64,000 bases of DNA from Chondrosia reniformis (lineage: Eukaryota; Porifera; Demospongiae; Chondrillida; Chondrillidae). This document shows positions 11,301-21,531 of the stretch, piece by piece (positions within the stretch are counted from its first letter, which is position 1; every line of letters begins with the position of its first letter). Position numbers and translations under genes: made by a program. The notes beneath the pieces are model-generated. The model ran no database searches, had not been told where the DNA came from, and worked only from the letters and a program-made list of their open reading frames with translations. Location: the NCBI GenBank assembly GCA_947172415.1, contig OX359194.1, positions 6,045,401 through 6,109,400 on the forward strand, read 5' to 3'.

Positions 11301-12050
11301 TTCTTGTCTGATTAGTTCTTTCCAATTCTGTTTTTGCCTATATGCATAGGAAAGCAGTAGCAATTATAAAAGAACATTTTCATGAGGTGTTAAAGTATCA
11401 GGATTTACTAGGAGACAAAAAAAATTAGTACTTGATTTGTTGCCTGAGATGTTGAAAAATAAAGCAAAGGATGTTTTTCAACAGACTTTAAGTTCTAGAG
11501 AAAAATGGAAAATTCTTGCAAATTATGTAAGTGCATGTATTCTGCTGTTAGATTATTCATTTGATATATATATATATATATATATATAATTATGTATAAG
11601 ATCAGATTGCTATATATAGTATATACTTTGGTGTATATATGTGTGTTTATGTGCATGAGTTATATTAGAGAACACTGCAATCTAATTCAAGTGGGATAGC
11701 CATAAACATGGCCATGGACACCTTTTTAGGTTAACCTCTTATACATCATGCAATAGGCTATACAATGAATATGTTAATATATATAGACACATGTAATGTC
11801 CACGATGTATATATGTACAATAAATTAATATTTGTAGTTTGAAAAACCCTGTGTAAAAGCACACCATCCAGCAACAGAAGAAAAAATTCTATTAGCACTT
11901 TGCTATCCTAGGTTGGACCATAGTGTAACAGCAGATCCAAAACATCTTTTAAGACTTCCATTTTCAGCTCATCCTCTAACACTGCAATTAGCAGTTCCCA
12001 TACAAAATTTACAAATGTTTGACTACTCAAAAGTGCCAACAATTCATTGA

Positions 12051-13160
12051 GTCTATTCAGATGAAAAATTTAAAGCCCATGCAATGATGCAACCAAGTAG
12101 TTTAAGCTATAGCCCAATGGCATGAATTTTTAAACTTAAAATACTTTTTATGGTTATTTTGTTTCATTTCACTCATTCATTCTTTTATGTGTCCATGTAT
12201 GTTATAACAGTCTATATAATAGATTTTTTATGTTAACTTCATATATAGTTCAGTGTCAAAGCAGCTCCAATCGTTCACAGAAACAGAAAGTAGAGCACTT
12301 TTTATTAAAAGTATTTAAACAATGTTCATATGGTTGGAATGCGTGTATGCATACAAATATAGTATCAATGTGTTACAGATGATATCCTAAAAAGCAACCA
12401 CCAGCTATTTAAGCTATTAGAACGGCTTATTGTAGCTATTATTTTAAATTTAAAACAGTGAGTAAGGGATCCAAGTAGATAGAAATGTACAGGCTTACTT
12501 CTAGTTTTCCTCAAATACTTATGATTCTTCTCTTCTTTTTCTAGTATAATCAATAGATCTACAGATGCAAATTGTCTAAAATTGTAGTGGCTAATTAAGG
12601 AATAGAAAGCCTTAGGTTTACAATTGCTCTGCGCAAAACTTGGCATGTTTGTTCTGAATTAAGGCATACCAAAGCCTGGACCTTCTTGACCATTTCGAGT
12701 TATAAGTGGGGATGGCATTGCTACAACAGTCATTCAAATATGACTTTTGTCTCAATAATTGAAAAAAACATTTGCCAATTATATGTACACATGAATTAGA
12801 TTACCATGTTTATTATGCACATATATTTATATATGCCATGGTAACAGCTAATAGAGATATTTATATATACTGTTTAGAGAGTGGATATAAAGCTATTAAA
12901 GCTTGTAAATCTAAGCAAATCATGCACATCCAGTTTATTTGTTAATTGATAATTATCAAGCTTAAAATAGACATTATTAATCAATTATATTTATTTATAA
13001 ACATACTATAGGACTTCAACAAAACATTCTTGGGCCATATTTGAAAGAAAATGACTGCTTACTATAAACATTTATATATAGTCTACATTATGTATTTGTA
13101 GTACATCCATTTATAGTAGTATCATATAGTAATTGCCTCCTGTAATATAGTGTGGCTGCT
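12051..13160. other. Gene-free AT-rich stretch
   Basis: Nothing recognisable after the premature stop of the primase relic. The 93-codon minus frame at 12365-12646 has low-complexity content and no domain; it is probably chance. Confidence 0.4.
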
Positions 13161-13178
13161 CTTTAAGTCTCTTTTGAC

Positions 13179-14340
13179 TACAATAGTGATCTGTCAACAG
13201 TACAATTTTATTGTACATACAATAGTAGTCCATAGGGATTGCATCACAACCTGAATGTAGACATCTTTTAAATGCTGGAGTAGCCTGACCTGTCGTTCTG
13301 GCGCAGCGACAGGTAAAGAGAATATCAGATATTGCATCACAGTAGTGATCAGTCAACAGTACAATTTTATTGAACATACAATTGTAGTCCATAGAGATTG
13401 CATCACAACCTGAATGTAGACATTTTTTAAATGCTGGAGTAGCCTGACCTGTCGTTCTGGCGCAGCTAGCGACAGGTAAAGAGAATATCAGATATTGCAT
13501 CACAGTAGTGATCAGTCAACAGTACAATTTTATTGTACATACAATAGTAGTCCATAGGGATTGCATCACAACCTGAATGTAGACATTTTTTAAATGCTGG
13601 AGTAGCCTGACCTGTCGTTCTGGCGCAGCGACAGGTAAAGAGAATATCAGATATTGCATCACAGTAGTGATCAGTCAACAGTACAATTTTATTGTACATA
13701 CAATAGTAGTCCATAGGGATTGCATCACAACCTAAATGTAGACATTTTTCAAATGCTGGAGTAGCCTGACCTGTCGTTCTGGCGCAGCGACAGGTAAAGA
13801 GAATATCAGATATTGCATCACAGTAGTGATCAGTCAACAGTACAATTTTATTGTACATACAATAGTAGTCCATAGGGATTGCATCACAACCTGAATGTAG
13901 ACATTTTTTAAATGCTGGAGTAGCCTGACCTGTCGTTCTGGCGCATCGACAGGTAAAGAGAATATCAGATATTGCATCACAGTAGTGATCAGTCAACAGT
14001 ACAATTTTATTGTACATACAATAGTAGTCCATAGGGATTGCATCACAACCTGAATGTAGACATTTTTTAAATGCTGGAGTAGCCTGACCTGTCGTTCTGG
14101 CGCAGCTAGCGACAGGTAAAGAGAATATCAGATATTGCATCACAGTAGTGATCAGTCAACAGTACAATTTTATTGTACATACAATAGTAGTCCATAGGGA
14201 TTGCATCACAACCTGAATGTAGACATTTTTTAAATGCTGGAGTAGCCTGACCTGTCGTTCTGGCGCAGCGACAGGTAAAGAGAATATCAGATATTGCATC
14301 ACAGTAGTGATCAGTCAACAGTACAATTTTATTGTATAAT
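13179..14340 (-). repeat. 159-bp tandem array, seven full copies plus a partial one
   Basis: Unit starts fall at about 13179, 13338, 13501, 13660, 13819, 13978, 14141 and 14300. Spacing is 159 bp except for two units of 163 bp, where GCGCAGCGACAGG becomes GCGCAGCTAGCGACAGG. On the minus strand the unit is open and encodes a 53-residue peptide with five cysteines (including FTCRCARTTGQATP and CLHSGCDAIPMDYYC). The two 4-bp insertions break that frame, so the array is not one continuous ORF. One open frame in a 159-bp unit is not improbable by chance, so coding status is undecided. No flanking exon or signal peptide was seen. Confidence 0.9.
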
Positions 14341-15497
14341 AGTATATTTCATTATACATTCCTTGACATTTTATATAGCTAAATAGCTTACTAAAATAAG
14401 AATACCATTTCTTACTAGCAGCTTCACTAAAGTAACTTTGACTATTCTTTAATGCAATGGTATGGGGGGCTAAACCCCCCATACCCCCCATGATATATAC
14501 GGTTCATATAGTATATGTAACTTTAATTTTCCTCTATTCAGTCTGAGGGGTATACAATTAGTAAAATAGCAAAGGAAGTAATTATACAAAACCTAGGTAA
14601 ACTAAAGCTGTCATGAAGCATCATGATGATAAAGTAAAGGTTGTCATTAAGCATCATGATGACTTTTTAAGTGATTGTGCAACTGATTTTCGGGAAGGGG
14701 AGAATGAGACCACAGCCCCATTTTCGTGCTTTCCGCCGTTTCCGCCATTTCCGCCGTTTCCACTGCCCCGTTCGGTAGCTCCTTCTCATAGGAGAGCGTC
14801 GACTTGTCATAGCCGTTCACAAAAGGATGATCTTCTTTTGCAACGATGAGGTGACGTTTACGAACGTCACATATTCACAAACTGTGCCATGCGGAGCGAT
14901 ATAAGGCCGCGACATACGAGGGTGTTGGTGACGCAATACAAAAAAATCATAATACATCACTAGATTGCACAATCATAACCTTGAATTCTTCATATTATTT
15001 TAATTAAACAAAATTTTGCCAGATGTTTTGTCATGAACATGCATGTACCATTTGCCGAAATGTGAGATGAGACATTTTTAAGAATAGTATACAGAATTAC
15101 TGAGGTGTCAAATCAATGTGAGCACTACAAAGGATCGCATATGTGGGTAAAACTCACAATCTCACATACTTTAGACACACGCATTCAATTCCCAATATAC
15201 GGTAATTACTGGAAAATTGATGAAAATAAACTTCGATGTCCTTTTATTTGAATCAAGCTTTTTATACGTGTACAGTATGTGTATGTGATGGATAATGCTG
15301 GTGACTCTTAGTCTAAGAAAGTTTAAATTATTTGGAGTATATCAATGTTGTGGTCATCCTTTTTGAAGTGTATGTACGTATATATATGGACTGTGAAATA
15401 CTGTATATATACTGTTAATTGGGTAATGTACGTATATATGTACATACATTATAATATACAAAATTGAATGAATTAACTTGCACATTCTATTTTTCAG
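14341..15497. other. Gene-free stretch with a CpG-richer block
   Basis: 14680-14723 is an inverted match to 5476-5520. 14730-14880 is relatively C- and CpG-rich with repeated TTTCCGCC, which could be a promoter remnant. A short direct repeat of GTCAT(G/T)AAGCATCATGATGA lies at about 14610-14662. No gene recognised. Confidence 0.4.
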
Positions 15498-15566
15498 GTT
15501 CCGCAGTACCGTCCTAAACAAGCCTTGGCTATGTTTGAAAATTACATTAACAATAAGCCATACTAG
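15498..15566 (+). CDS. Possible terminal exon of an unidentified gene
   Basis: A good acceptor (TATTTTTCAG) at 15488-15497 is followed by 22 codons, opening VPQYRPKQALAMFENYIN, and a stop. The composition looks protein-like, but I found no upstream exon and recognise no family. This could easily be chance. Confidence 0.25.
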   Translation, partial: VPQYRPKQALAMFENYINNKPY

Positions 15567-15948
15567 TTCTCATAGCTTGGCATGCATGCACAATTTATGG
15601 TTAAATGTGCATATGTGCAGTGTGAAGATTAGCAATAGTATATGCAATGTAATTAACTTGTACTAATCTAAAAGTGATCAATTGCATGATCATGGTGTAT
15701 TATACAGTTTATATACATTACTCATATGTATCTGACTGAAGGGTCAAACCATCCAACAAGATCTAGAAGCTCAAACCAAAATATGTCTAGAAAAACATCG
15801 TATAATATCCATTATCAGCTAACATTATCCAATAGATCTGTTATACGTATCTATCTATCTACATAAATACAGTTTCATATAACACAACAATCAATAAAAA
15901 TGAATACTGCTCATTTGATCAGGGTAAAAATTAAAAGATAAACGTACG

Positions 15949-18240
15949 TTAAATGGAGAATTCTGAAGCTCCATGGATAAACTCCTGGTTAACACCTATG
16001 CTCTCCCTCAAATTAATATATGCCTGGGACCATAGCTCTGGAAGGTACAAGAGATCCCCAGCCCTCTGTACACACTCCAGAGCAGGTTCTTCATTGCCAT
16101 ACTCTCCCTTCCACCACTCCCACACTGGCATCGATGTGAAGTAGGCTCTAGGGGGTGGAAGGAGAAACCAATGTCTCCTGCCGTATACCAAAAGATCCCA
16201 AGCATTCTTTCCATACTTCATATTTGAACCGCTCAGTGTTGGGCCAAGTTCTAACATTCTCCAGCTGCCTTTGTCATTAATGTAAGTAAGTTCACTGTTC
16301 ACCACAGCAGGTCGGTGGAAGTCAGCAAACAGAGGGGACTGTAAATTCCCAGGTCCTTCTGTTTCCACCCAGTACATGGTAGTATATGATGCATCTAATA
16401 GATAATCTTGATTCGAGTCCTTTGTAAACCTTTTTGTACTCTGCAGTCTTTTCATGGCCAAGAGAAATTGCTTTACTGAGTGGTACTCTTCTTGTCTACC
16501 CCATGGCTTTGCTACAGGAATATCTGAAACTGACATTTCTAAATTCCCAAATTTGGCTTCAAATGTAGATCGTTCCAAATTAGAAAGAAAGGTATTCATA
16601 GCCGTAGTGTTCCAAGCATTTCGGATTAATACAGGCTTTTGGATGACTAGATATTCATAGAGAAACCTTTCGGCTGGGAGGTCCACTACAACATCAATAT
16701 CACAACCCTCCTTTACCAGAGTGTCTGGTAATGAAACATGACTAGAATACCAGCCACCATTACCTAATGTAATACCCTGATGGTACTGGGGTTTCTTGGG
16801 ACAATTTGGGGGTAAATCGAGGCCCACGTATTCCACTAGTGGTCTGGTACTCCACTGCCCTTGTAAACAAGCAATATCTACGGGTGTCCTATTAAAGAAG
16901 TCCCTATCATCAAAATTAATACCAGCTTCTAATAGTACTGGAATCAGATTGTAGTTACCGTTCATTGCAATTAAATGGAAAGCATTTTGTTTCAATTCTG
17001 TCTTCATAAACTGATCTGCTGTGAGCCTTAGCATTTCTTCAACCAGCCTACCACTTCCAAGTAACACAGACTGCAAGAAAGGAGTCCAACCAAATATGTT
17101 GGAAGCATAGATAAGACCATCCTTTTCCACTAACCTCTCTACCACATTATGATGGAGTGTACAGGAAGCAAACACATTTACAACATTGCGAAGGCGGAGC
17201 ACATAAAATGAATCATCAAAGAGCATACCCTCATCTTCCATTATGTTACATCTGCTCATAATCACTTGCCATACATTATGTTTATTCACAGCTAGACTTT
17301 GTGTCATAGCTATCACATGCATAGGAAAGCCGGATGCAAAGAGTCGAACAGAATTAGCTAAAACTACCTTTTCAGCCTCTACTCTATTTCCCATTCCTTC
17401 AAACACAAAGATGCTAACCATGCTTGAAAGAACCTGCTCTACAGATCTATATACCTCACCCAAACCTAAGGCAAAGTGACTGTATTTCCTCAAAATTCTA
17501 ATGTCTTCCGCTGTCCCTGTGAGTACGCCTACAGTCAATCTATACATGTGCTCTGACTTCACTATCTCTTGGTTGTCCATGTAACACTCCTGTAACGTAA
17601 GCAATATATCAGTGATGTGTACATCAACATCAGAAAGAAATTTCCACTTGTCTTGGGGACCTTCAATAATCGATTCCACTAATGCATGCCAACTATCTAG
17701 GTGTAGTTTTAATTCGAGAAAGAGTTCTAAAATAAGGATACATTCATGTGAGTTACTAGCTTCGGCCATTCTTTGTGCAAAATTAATGGCTACACCAGAA
17801 TCACGGTGCAGCTTGACAGCTGAAATCATCATGCGCGCCACCTCGCGCGTGTGGTACAGCGCCAGCGGCAGGTCCAACAACACCGTACCCGAGGAATCCC
17901 CGAGGGGGTCTTCAGCGATACATACCGCATACAATTTGCTCACTGTATCAGTGCTACTTCCAACTTCCTTTGCGATGTCTTTGAGAGCGTCACAAGAATC
18001 GCCTTCATTTTTGGAAGGTTCTGCTGTAGATGTTTCCGAGACCCGTTTTGGTTTCTTTGGACCCAGTTTGTCGTAGCTACCAGATGACGAATAGATTACG
18101 TAAAGAGACAGCACAAATATAATCAATAATAATAACAAAACGATAATGTTCGCCCGAGACGTTCCCTCTTCTTTCCTCTCGATGGCTTGCTTAGGTACCT
18201 GCGGAGATTTCCAATGCAAAGGTTGTTTTCTCTGCTTCAT
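15949..18240 (-). CDS. Membrane-anchored ankyrin/JmjC-like protein, metal ligands missing
   Basis: A one-exon gene of 763 residues. A short basic N-terminus precedes a strong hydrophobic anchor (residues 31-51), so a type II membrane protein facing the ER lumen or outside is likely. Residues 100-370 are helical and unrecognised. About 375-465 look like ankyrin repeats (GWTPFLQSVLLGSG, NAFHLIAMNGNYNLIPVLLE, RTPVDIACLQGQW). Residues 520-755 have the cupin/JmjC fold pattern of the JMJD8-like group (QKPVLIRNAW, AWDLLVYGRRHWFLLPPP, GDLLYLPELW). Active JmjC oxygenases bind iron through an HxD/E...H triad. Here the first site reads SGSNMKYGKNAWD (670-682), with no His, and the last reads WSQA (737-740), with Gln where His is expected. 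It is therefore probably a non-enzymatic scaffold. It shares a 58-bp divergent promoter with the GPX7/8-like gene. Confidence 0.85.
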   Translation of the reverse strand: MKQRKQPLHWKSPQVPKQAIERKEEGTSRANIIVLLLLLIIFVLSLYVIYSSSGSYDKLGPKKPKRVSETSTAEPSKNEGDSCDALKDIAKEVGSSTDTVSKLYAVCIAEDPLGDSSGTVLLDLPLALYHTREVARMMISAVKLHRDSGVAINFAQRMAEASNSHECILILELFLELKLHLDSWHALVESIIEGPQDKWKFLSDVDVHITDILLTLQECYMDNQEIVKSEHMYRLTVGVLTGTAEDIRILRKYSHFALGLGEVYRSVEQVLSSMVSIFVFEGMGNRVEAEKVVLANSVRLFASGFPMHVIAMTQSLAVNKHNVWQVIMSRCNIMEDEGMLFDDSFYVLRLRNVVNVFASCTLHHNVVERLVEKDGLIYASNIFGWTPFLQSVLLGSGRLVEEMLRLTADQFMKTELKQNAFHLIAMNGNYNLIPVLLEAGINFDDRDFFNRTPVDIACLQGQWSTRPLVEYVGLDLPPNCPKKPQYHQGITLGNGGWYSSHVSLPDTLVKEGCDIDVVVDLPAERFLYEYLVIQKPVLIRNAWNTTAMNTFLSNLERSTFEAKFGNLEMSVSDIPVAKPWGRQEEYHSVKQFLLAMKRLQSTKRFTKDSNQDYLLDASYTTMYWVETEGPGNLQSPLFADFHRPAVVNSELTYINDKGSWRMLELGPTLSGSNMKYGKNAWDLLVYGRRHWFLLPPPRAYFTSMPVWEWWKGEYGNEEPALECVQRAGDLLYLPELWSQAYINLRESIGVNQEFIHGASEFSI

Positions 18241-18298
18241 TTTGAGAGTGGATTATATATGCGGCCAATAAACCGTATAAATTTTGTATTGTAGAAAC
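18241..18298. promoter_or_regulatory. Compact bidirectional promoter
   Basis: Only 58 bp separate the start codons of the JmjC-like gene (minus) and the GPX7/8-like gene (plus). The interval contains GGCCAATAAA (a CCAAT box) and the AT-rich tracts TTATATAT and TATAAATTTT. Inferred from geometry and motifs. Confidence 0.6.
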
Positions 18299-19496
18299 AT
18301 GGCCGTATTCACTGGACTACTAGTCTTGACGTTGGTCATATCCGCAAGTGCTGAAGGAGCTAAGAATGTGTATTCTTTTACTGTAAAGGACATTGAAGGT
18401 AAAGATGTCAGACTGGAAGAATACAATAGTAAGGTAGGCAATTTCCCTAATTTTTCCTTTGGCTAGCTGTTCAATTCTTAATTAATGTAAAAGTTTTTAG
18501 GAATTACAGACTTTGTACCGATGGAACCTCTACAGCGAATACACGTACATCCAATACTCACTGTAATTTCAGTATTATTCTATATGCACATCTATATTGT
18601 CCAATGAATTTTCAATTTATGTTGTAACTGTAGATGTAATTCTCCCCTCACCTTTACATTATATGATAAACACTGCTTAGGTGCTTTGGTATTTCACCCT
18701 CTTACACCATTTTCTTTGCATCACCTTATATACACTACTCATGAAAATCTAATCTACCATTTTTCCTACATGTTATGCCTACTTTGTAAAAAAGCCTATT
18801 AGGGGAACCTGGAGAGCTTTGGATAAAGATATAGAAGTTTTTTCTCTCTGTCTTCCTTCTGCTCCACTGGGCCAGACAGCTGTTTCTGGGAATTCCACCC
18901 TTCATCAGTGACTCTGGGAATCTTTGAGTCTTTTTAGGAGTATGTACGTACACTGTATATATGTGTGTGTGTGTGCGTGTGCGTGTGCGTGTGCGTGTGC
19001 GTGTACTTCAGCCATTTGTTCCATTTTATTGTCCCATATAAACCACTTTATTCTGCTATATTGTCCCATCTAAACACATCTGTAGGTTCTGCTAATTGTC
19101 AATGTAGCCTGCCTCTGCGGTTACACAGACACCAACTACAGAGAACTCAAATGGCTGCAAGAACACTACGGACCAAAGGGGTTTTCAGTGCTGGCTTTTC
19201 CCTGCAACCAGTTTGGCTCTCAAGAACCTTGGCCTGAGCCCCACATCCAAGAATGGGTCAAAGAGAACTACGACATTAACTTCCCCATGTTTTCAAAAGT
19301 GACTGTGTTTGGCAATGATGCCACACCCCTCTATAGTTACCTTTCGGAAACTTTGGGGAAAGTACCCACATGGAACTTTGCCAAGTTTATCATTGACAGA
19401 AATGGGATACCTGTGAAATTTTTCTCTACCAAGTCAAAATTTGAGGATGTGAATAGCTACTTGGAAGCAATGCTTATGGAAAGAACAGAGCTGTAG
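18299..19496 (+). CDS. GPX7/8-like: Secreted/ER glutathione peroxidase, GPX7/8-like (two exons)
   Basis: Exon 1 is 18299-18433 (45 codons, donor GTAGGC). Exon 2 is 19086-19496, after acceptor TGTAG; the join is phase 0 and gives 181 residues. Residues 1-18 are a signal peptide (MAVFTGLLVLTLVISASA). The peroxidase core shows NVACLCGYT, with a TGC cysteine at the catalytic position (the second Cys of this motif) in place of selenocysteine, then FPCNQFGSQEP and the WNF motif. Length and sequence fit the monomeric GPX7/8 group, which works in the ER and feeds oxidising power to disulfide isomerases. The C-terminus RTEL resembles the KDEL-type ER-retrieval signal of GPX7. The 652-bp intron holds a dispersed repeat (18737-18935) and a TG/CG microsatellite. 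Confidence 0.92.
18737..18935 (+). mobile_element. Dispersed repeat, copy 1
   Basis: About 200 bp aligning in inverse orientation with 58190-58400. Both copies share GGGAATTCCACCCTTCATCA, CCTACATG and GGGGAAC blocks. It sits in the GPX intron here and in an Ig/FN3 intron there. No coding capacity; probably a SINE or MITE. Confidence 0.75.
18961..19003 (+). repeat. TG/CG dinucleotide microsatellite
   Basis: A run of GTGTGTGT passing into repeated GCGTGT, inside the GPX intron. Confidence 0.9.
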
Positions 19497-20250
19497 ATAC
19501 TAAGGACATATTGACTGAGATGAAATACCAAGCCTACATTCTTATCCACAGGTAGTTTGCTTTACAGTATCAGAAATATATTGCAATACAATCTATAGGT
19601 GTTTTTTTTTTCTAAATATTGTAATATTTAAAACATTCTGAGTGGTTGTGTATTATCTAAGTACAGTATGAAATGGCGGAATAAGGTGTCTATTAAAAAG
19701 AACAAAGGAGACACAATCCATCAGTTGCTGATGATGACCCTCAGGGTCGAAATGTTCGGCCAAAAGATAATACAAAAACTATGTCTTTAAATGTTCAACA
19801 AGTTGAAAGATGTTCCATTCAAAAGATAAGTAGAGTATAATTCCTTTCTTCTTTAGTTACCAAGACTTCTAAGGTATACTATACACTAATTGTCATCGAA
19901 TAACTATGTATATTAAAGGATGTTACTAATATGAATAGTAATTATAATCATTCTCAAACATCATGAAAAGGGCAGAAATACAGCAATTGCTGGAATCCAA
20001 CCAAGTATAGCTGATTATGACCACTAATGCTCTGCCACTGAGCTACTAAGCTACACAATACCAACCACAGAGTAATTAATCTTCATTCACTAAATGGTGC
20101 TTTTCATCTGTATATGAATGAGCTGATAATAAAGACCCAATTCCTCCTCATTTACCAAGTCACCAATCTGGATTGTGAGGGTGTCGTTACGAAAAGTACA
20201 TATATTAGCAATAAAAACTATTACAATCATTAAAAACAACTATATCAACC
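19497..20250. other. Intergenic stretch between GPX7/8-like and mL55
   Basis: About 19715-19810 contains a retroelement-like word (GATGACCCTCAGGGTCGAAA), with relatives at about 37400-37450 and, inverted, 23010-23035. A tRNA-derived SINE-like block follows at 19985-20050. No gene seen. Confidence 0.45.
19985..20060 (-). mobile_element. tRNA-derived SINE-like sequence
   Basis: On the minus strand TAGCTCAGTGGCAGAGCA (20028-20045) matches a pol III A box in tRNA context, and GGTTGGATTCC (19992-20002) matches a B box. Spacing is tRNA-like, but I could not fold a good anticodon stem, so a tRNA-derived SINE or decayed tRNA is more likely than a working tRNA gene. Confidence 0.5.
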
Positions 20251-21263
20251 TCATCTAATGAGTTCCTTGTATTCATCCTGGTCCCAATCATCATGGTCGG
20301 CTTCTTCGTCCTCAACAAATACAGGTGCACTCTCCATTCTCTTCTTCCTCAACTTTTCCAGTCTCTCCTCCTCAGTAAGGCTCTCCGGGTCAATGGGAAG
20401 GGTGATAATATTGTACGGATAATTAGTCCTGATGTAGTAAGAAGATCCATCTGGTTCCACCAAAAGAGTTTTGTAGACACGAGGGTACATTCTCTTAGTA
20501 TTGACTTGTGGGAGAGGTTTACCATCCGGGCCAATGCCAGTCCTGAGTGGTAGGATTAGTAGATAACAATCCATGGTTACCCTACTAAATACTAGCCACT
20601 GCATACAGTACAGTACATGTCAGAATATTGCCACATACACCAGAACTATAGTACTTTAAAGTTTACAGCTGCCATTTTGTCTATACATTATATTGTTTGG
20701 TCAAAGCTGAAAGAAACCCTGATGGGTCTCTAATAGTGTAACACTATTCATATCTGGTTACTATGGATGAATTAAAAGTTATAATTATGATGGCTTGGGT
20801 TGCATTACCAGTCATATTAGTAATGGTAAACTACGGGCTGGGAGATCCATGGCATGGTGAATTAGAGCACTTACTTTTCCATTCTCTTTATTGCTTTATT
20901 TGTGCTCTTGATGGATTTACTATTACTAGAGAACCATCGACCAAAACAAACCTTAAAAAACAGAAACAGCACAACATTGAATGGAAAGCTCAAGTGTAAG
21001 GAAAAACAAAGATGTTTTACAAACCAATGTTTAGAAGAAAACTTACATATTGCCTCCTCCAGAGGCACGAAGAAGGCGGAGGAATGTTTAGAGTAGGACA
21101 AAGCACGTTGTGCTGGGGAACATAGGCACTGGAGGAAAGTGCACACTTGACAACTGGTACTATTCCCAATACATAACGCCGTTTTCGTATTATCCTAAAT
21201 AAAAAGATCTGAATAAAGACATTCTCATGTTTTGTTAACGTATACACTCTACCTTGCCGCCAT
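20251..21263 (-). CDS. MRPL55: Mitochondrial ribosomal protein mL55 (5' exons tentative)
   Basis: The terminal exon, 20251-20542, is clear. It encodes RMYPRVYKTLLVEPDGSSYY, then PIDPESLTEEERLEKLRKKR and an acidic tail, which is the diagnostic core of large-subunit protein mL55. An acceptor (CACTCAG) precedes it on the minus strand. A possible first exon is 21253-21263: ATGGCGGCAAG with donor GTAGAG. It would join in phase to read MAARTGIGPDGKPLPQ. That leaves a very short leader for a mitochondrial import signal, so an intermediate exon may be missing. A strong GTAAGT donor on the same strand at about 21045 marks a candidate, but its phase did not fit. The gene lies head to head with cystinosin, 268 bp apart. 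Confidence 0.75.
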
Positions 21264-21531
21264 TTTTGGACGACTCAACTGCTGGGGCCGGTTAATCACA
21301 TGATGTGCATAGACCATAGGTTACGTAAGTATAGATAGTCTATGCATAGACCATGAAAATTAGTATGATAGTTTATACTACAAATCGATAGACTATTAGA
21401 ATATTGTCACGGTAGGAATATTAATCAATGTTGTCAAATATCGAACTACAAAAAAGGGTCCAGTAATTTGAATGCCTGTGTCTTCGAACCACACTCCTAT
21501 CAATGTCATGTGATCTATTCTAGTAGAAAAT

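Larger units (their letters stand above)
7904..12050 (+). pseudogene. PRIM1: DNA primase small subunit (PRIM1) relic with introns
   Basis: Four collinear pieces resemble the eukaryotic primase small subunit, which makes RNA primers for polymerase alpha. Piece 1 (7904-8021) starts MAACLEVV, includes FKELMDYYSCIFPWKAVVNW and ends in a GT donor. Piece 2 (8135-8389) has an AG acceptor in matching phase, the hallmark FKHREFAF, then jumps with a frame change to YSGCRGVHCWV. The segment between these, which in the family holds the catalytic DxD aspartates, is deleted. Piece 3 (11350-11526) matches the helical middle but is frameshifted at an A8 run near 11411. Piece 4 (11838-12050) contains CYPRLDHSVTADPKHLLRLP and FSAHP, then a premature stop. 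Because introns remain, this is a decayed gene copy and not a retrocopy. Introns are filled with element debris. The functional gene is presumably elsewhere. Confidence 0.85.

Noticed and set aside
19985..20060. Functional tRNA gene
   Set aside because: A and B boxes are present but no convincing anticodon stem or acceptor pairing could be drawn; a SINE-type relic is more likely.
20763..20999. 78-codon plus-strand frame with a hydrophobic start
   Set aside because: It lies in the likely intron of mL55 on the opposite strand, with no recognised family or neighbouring exon.
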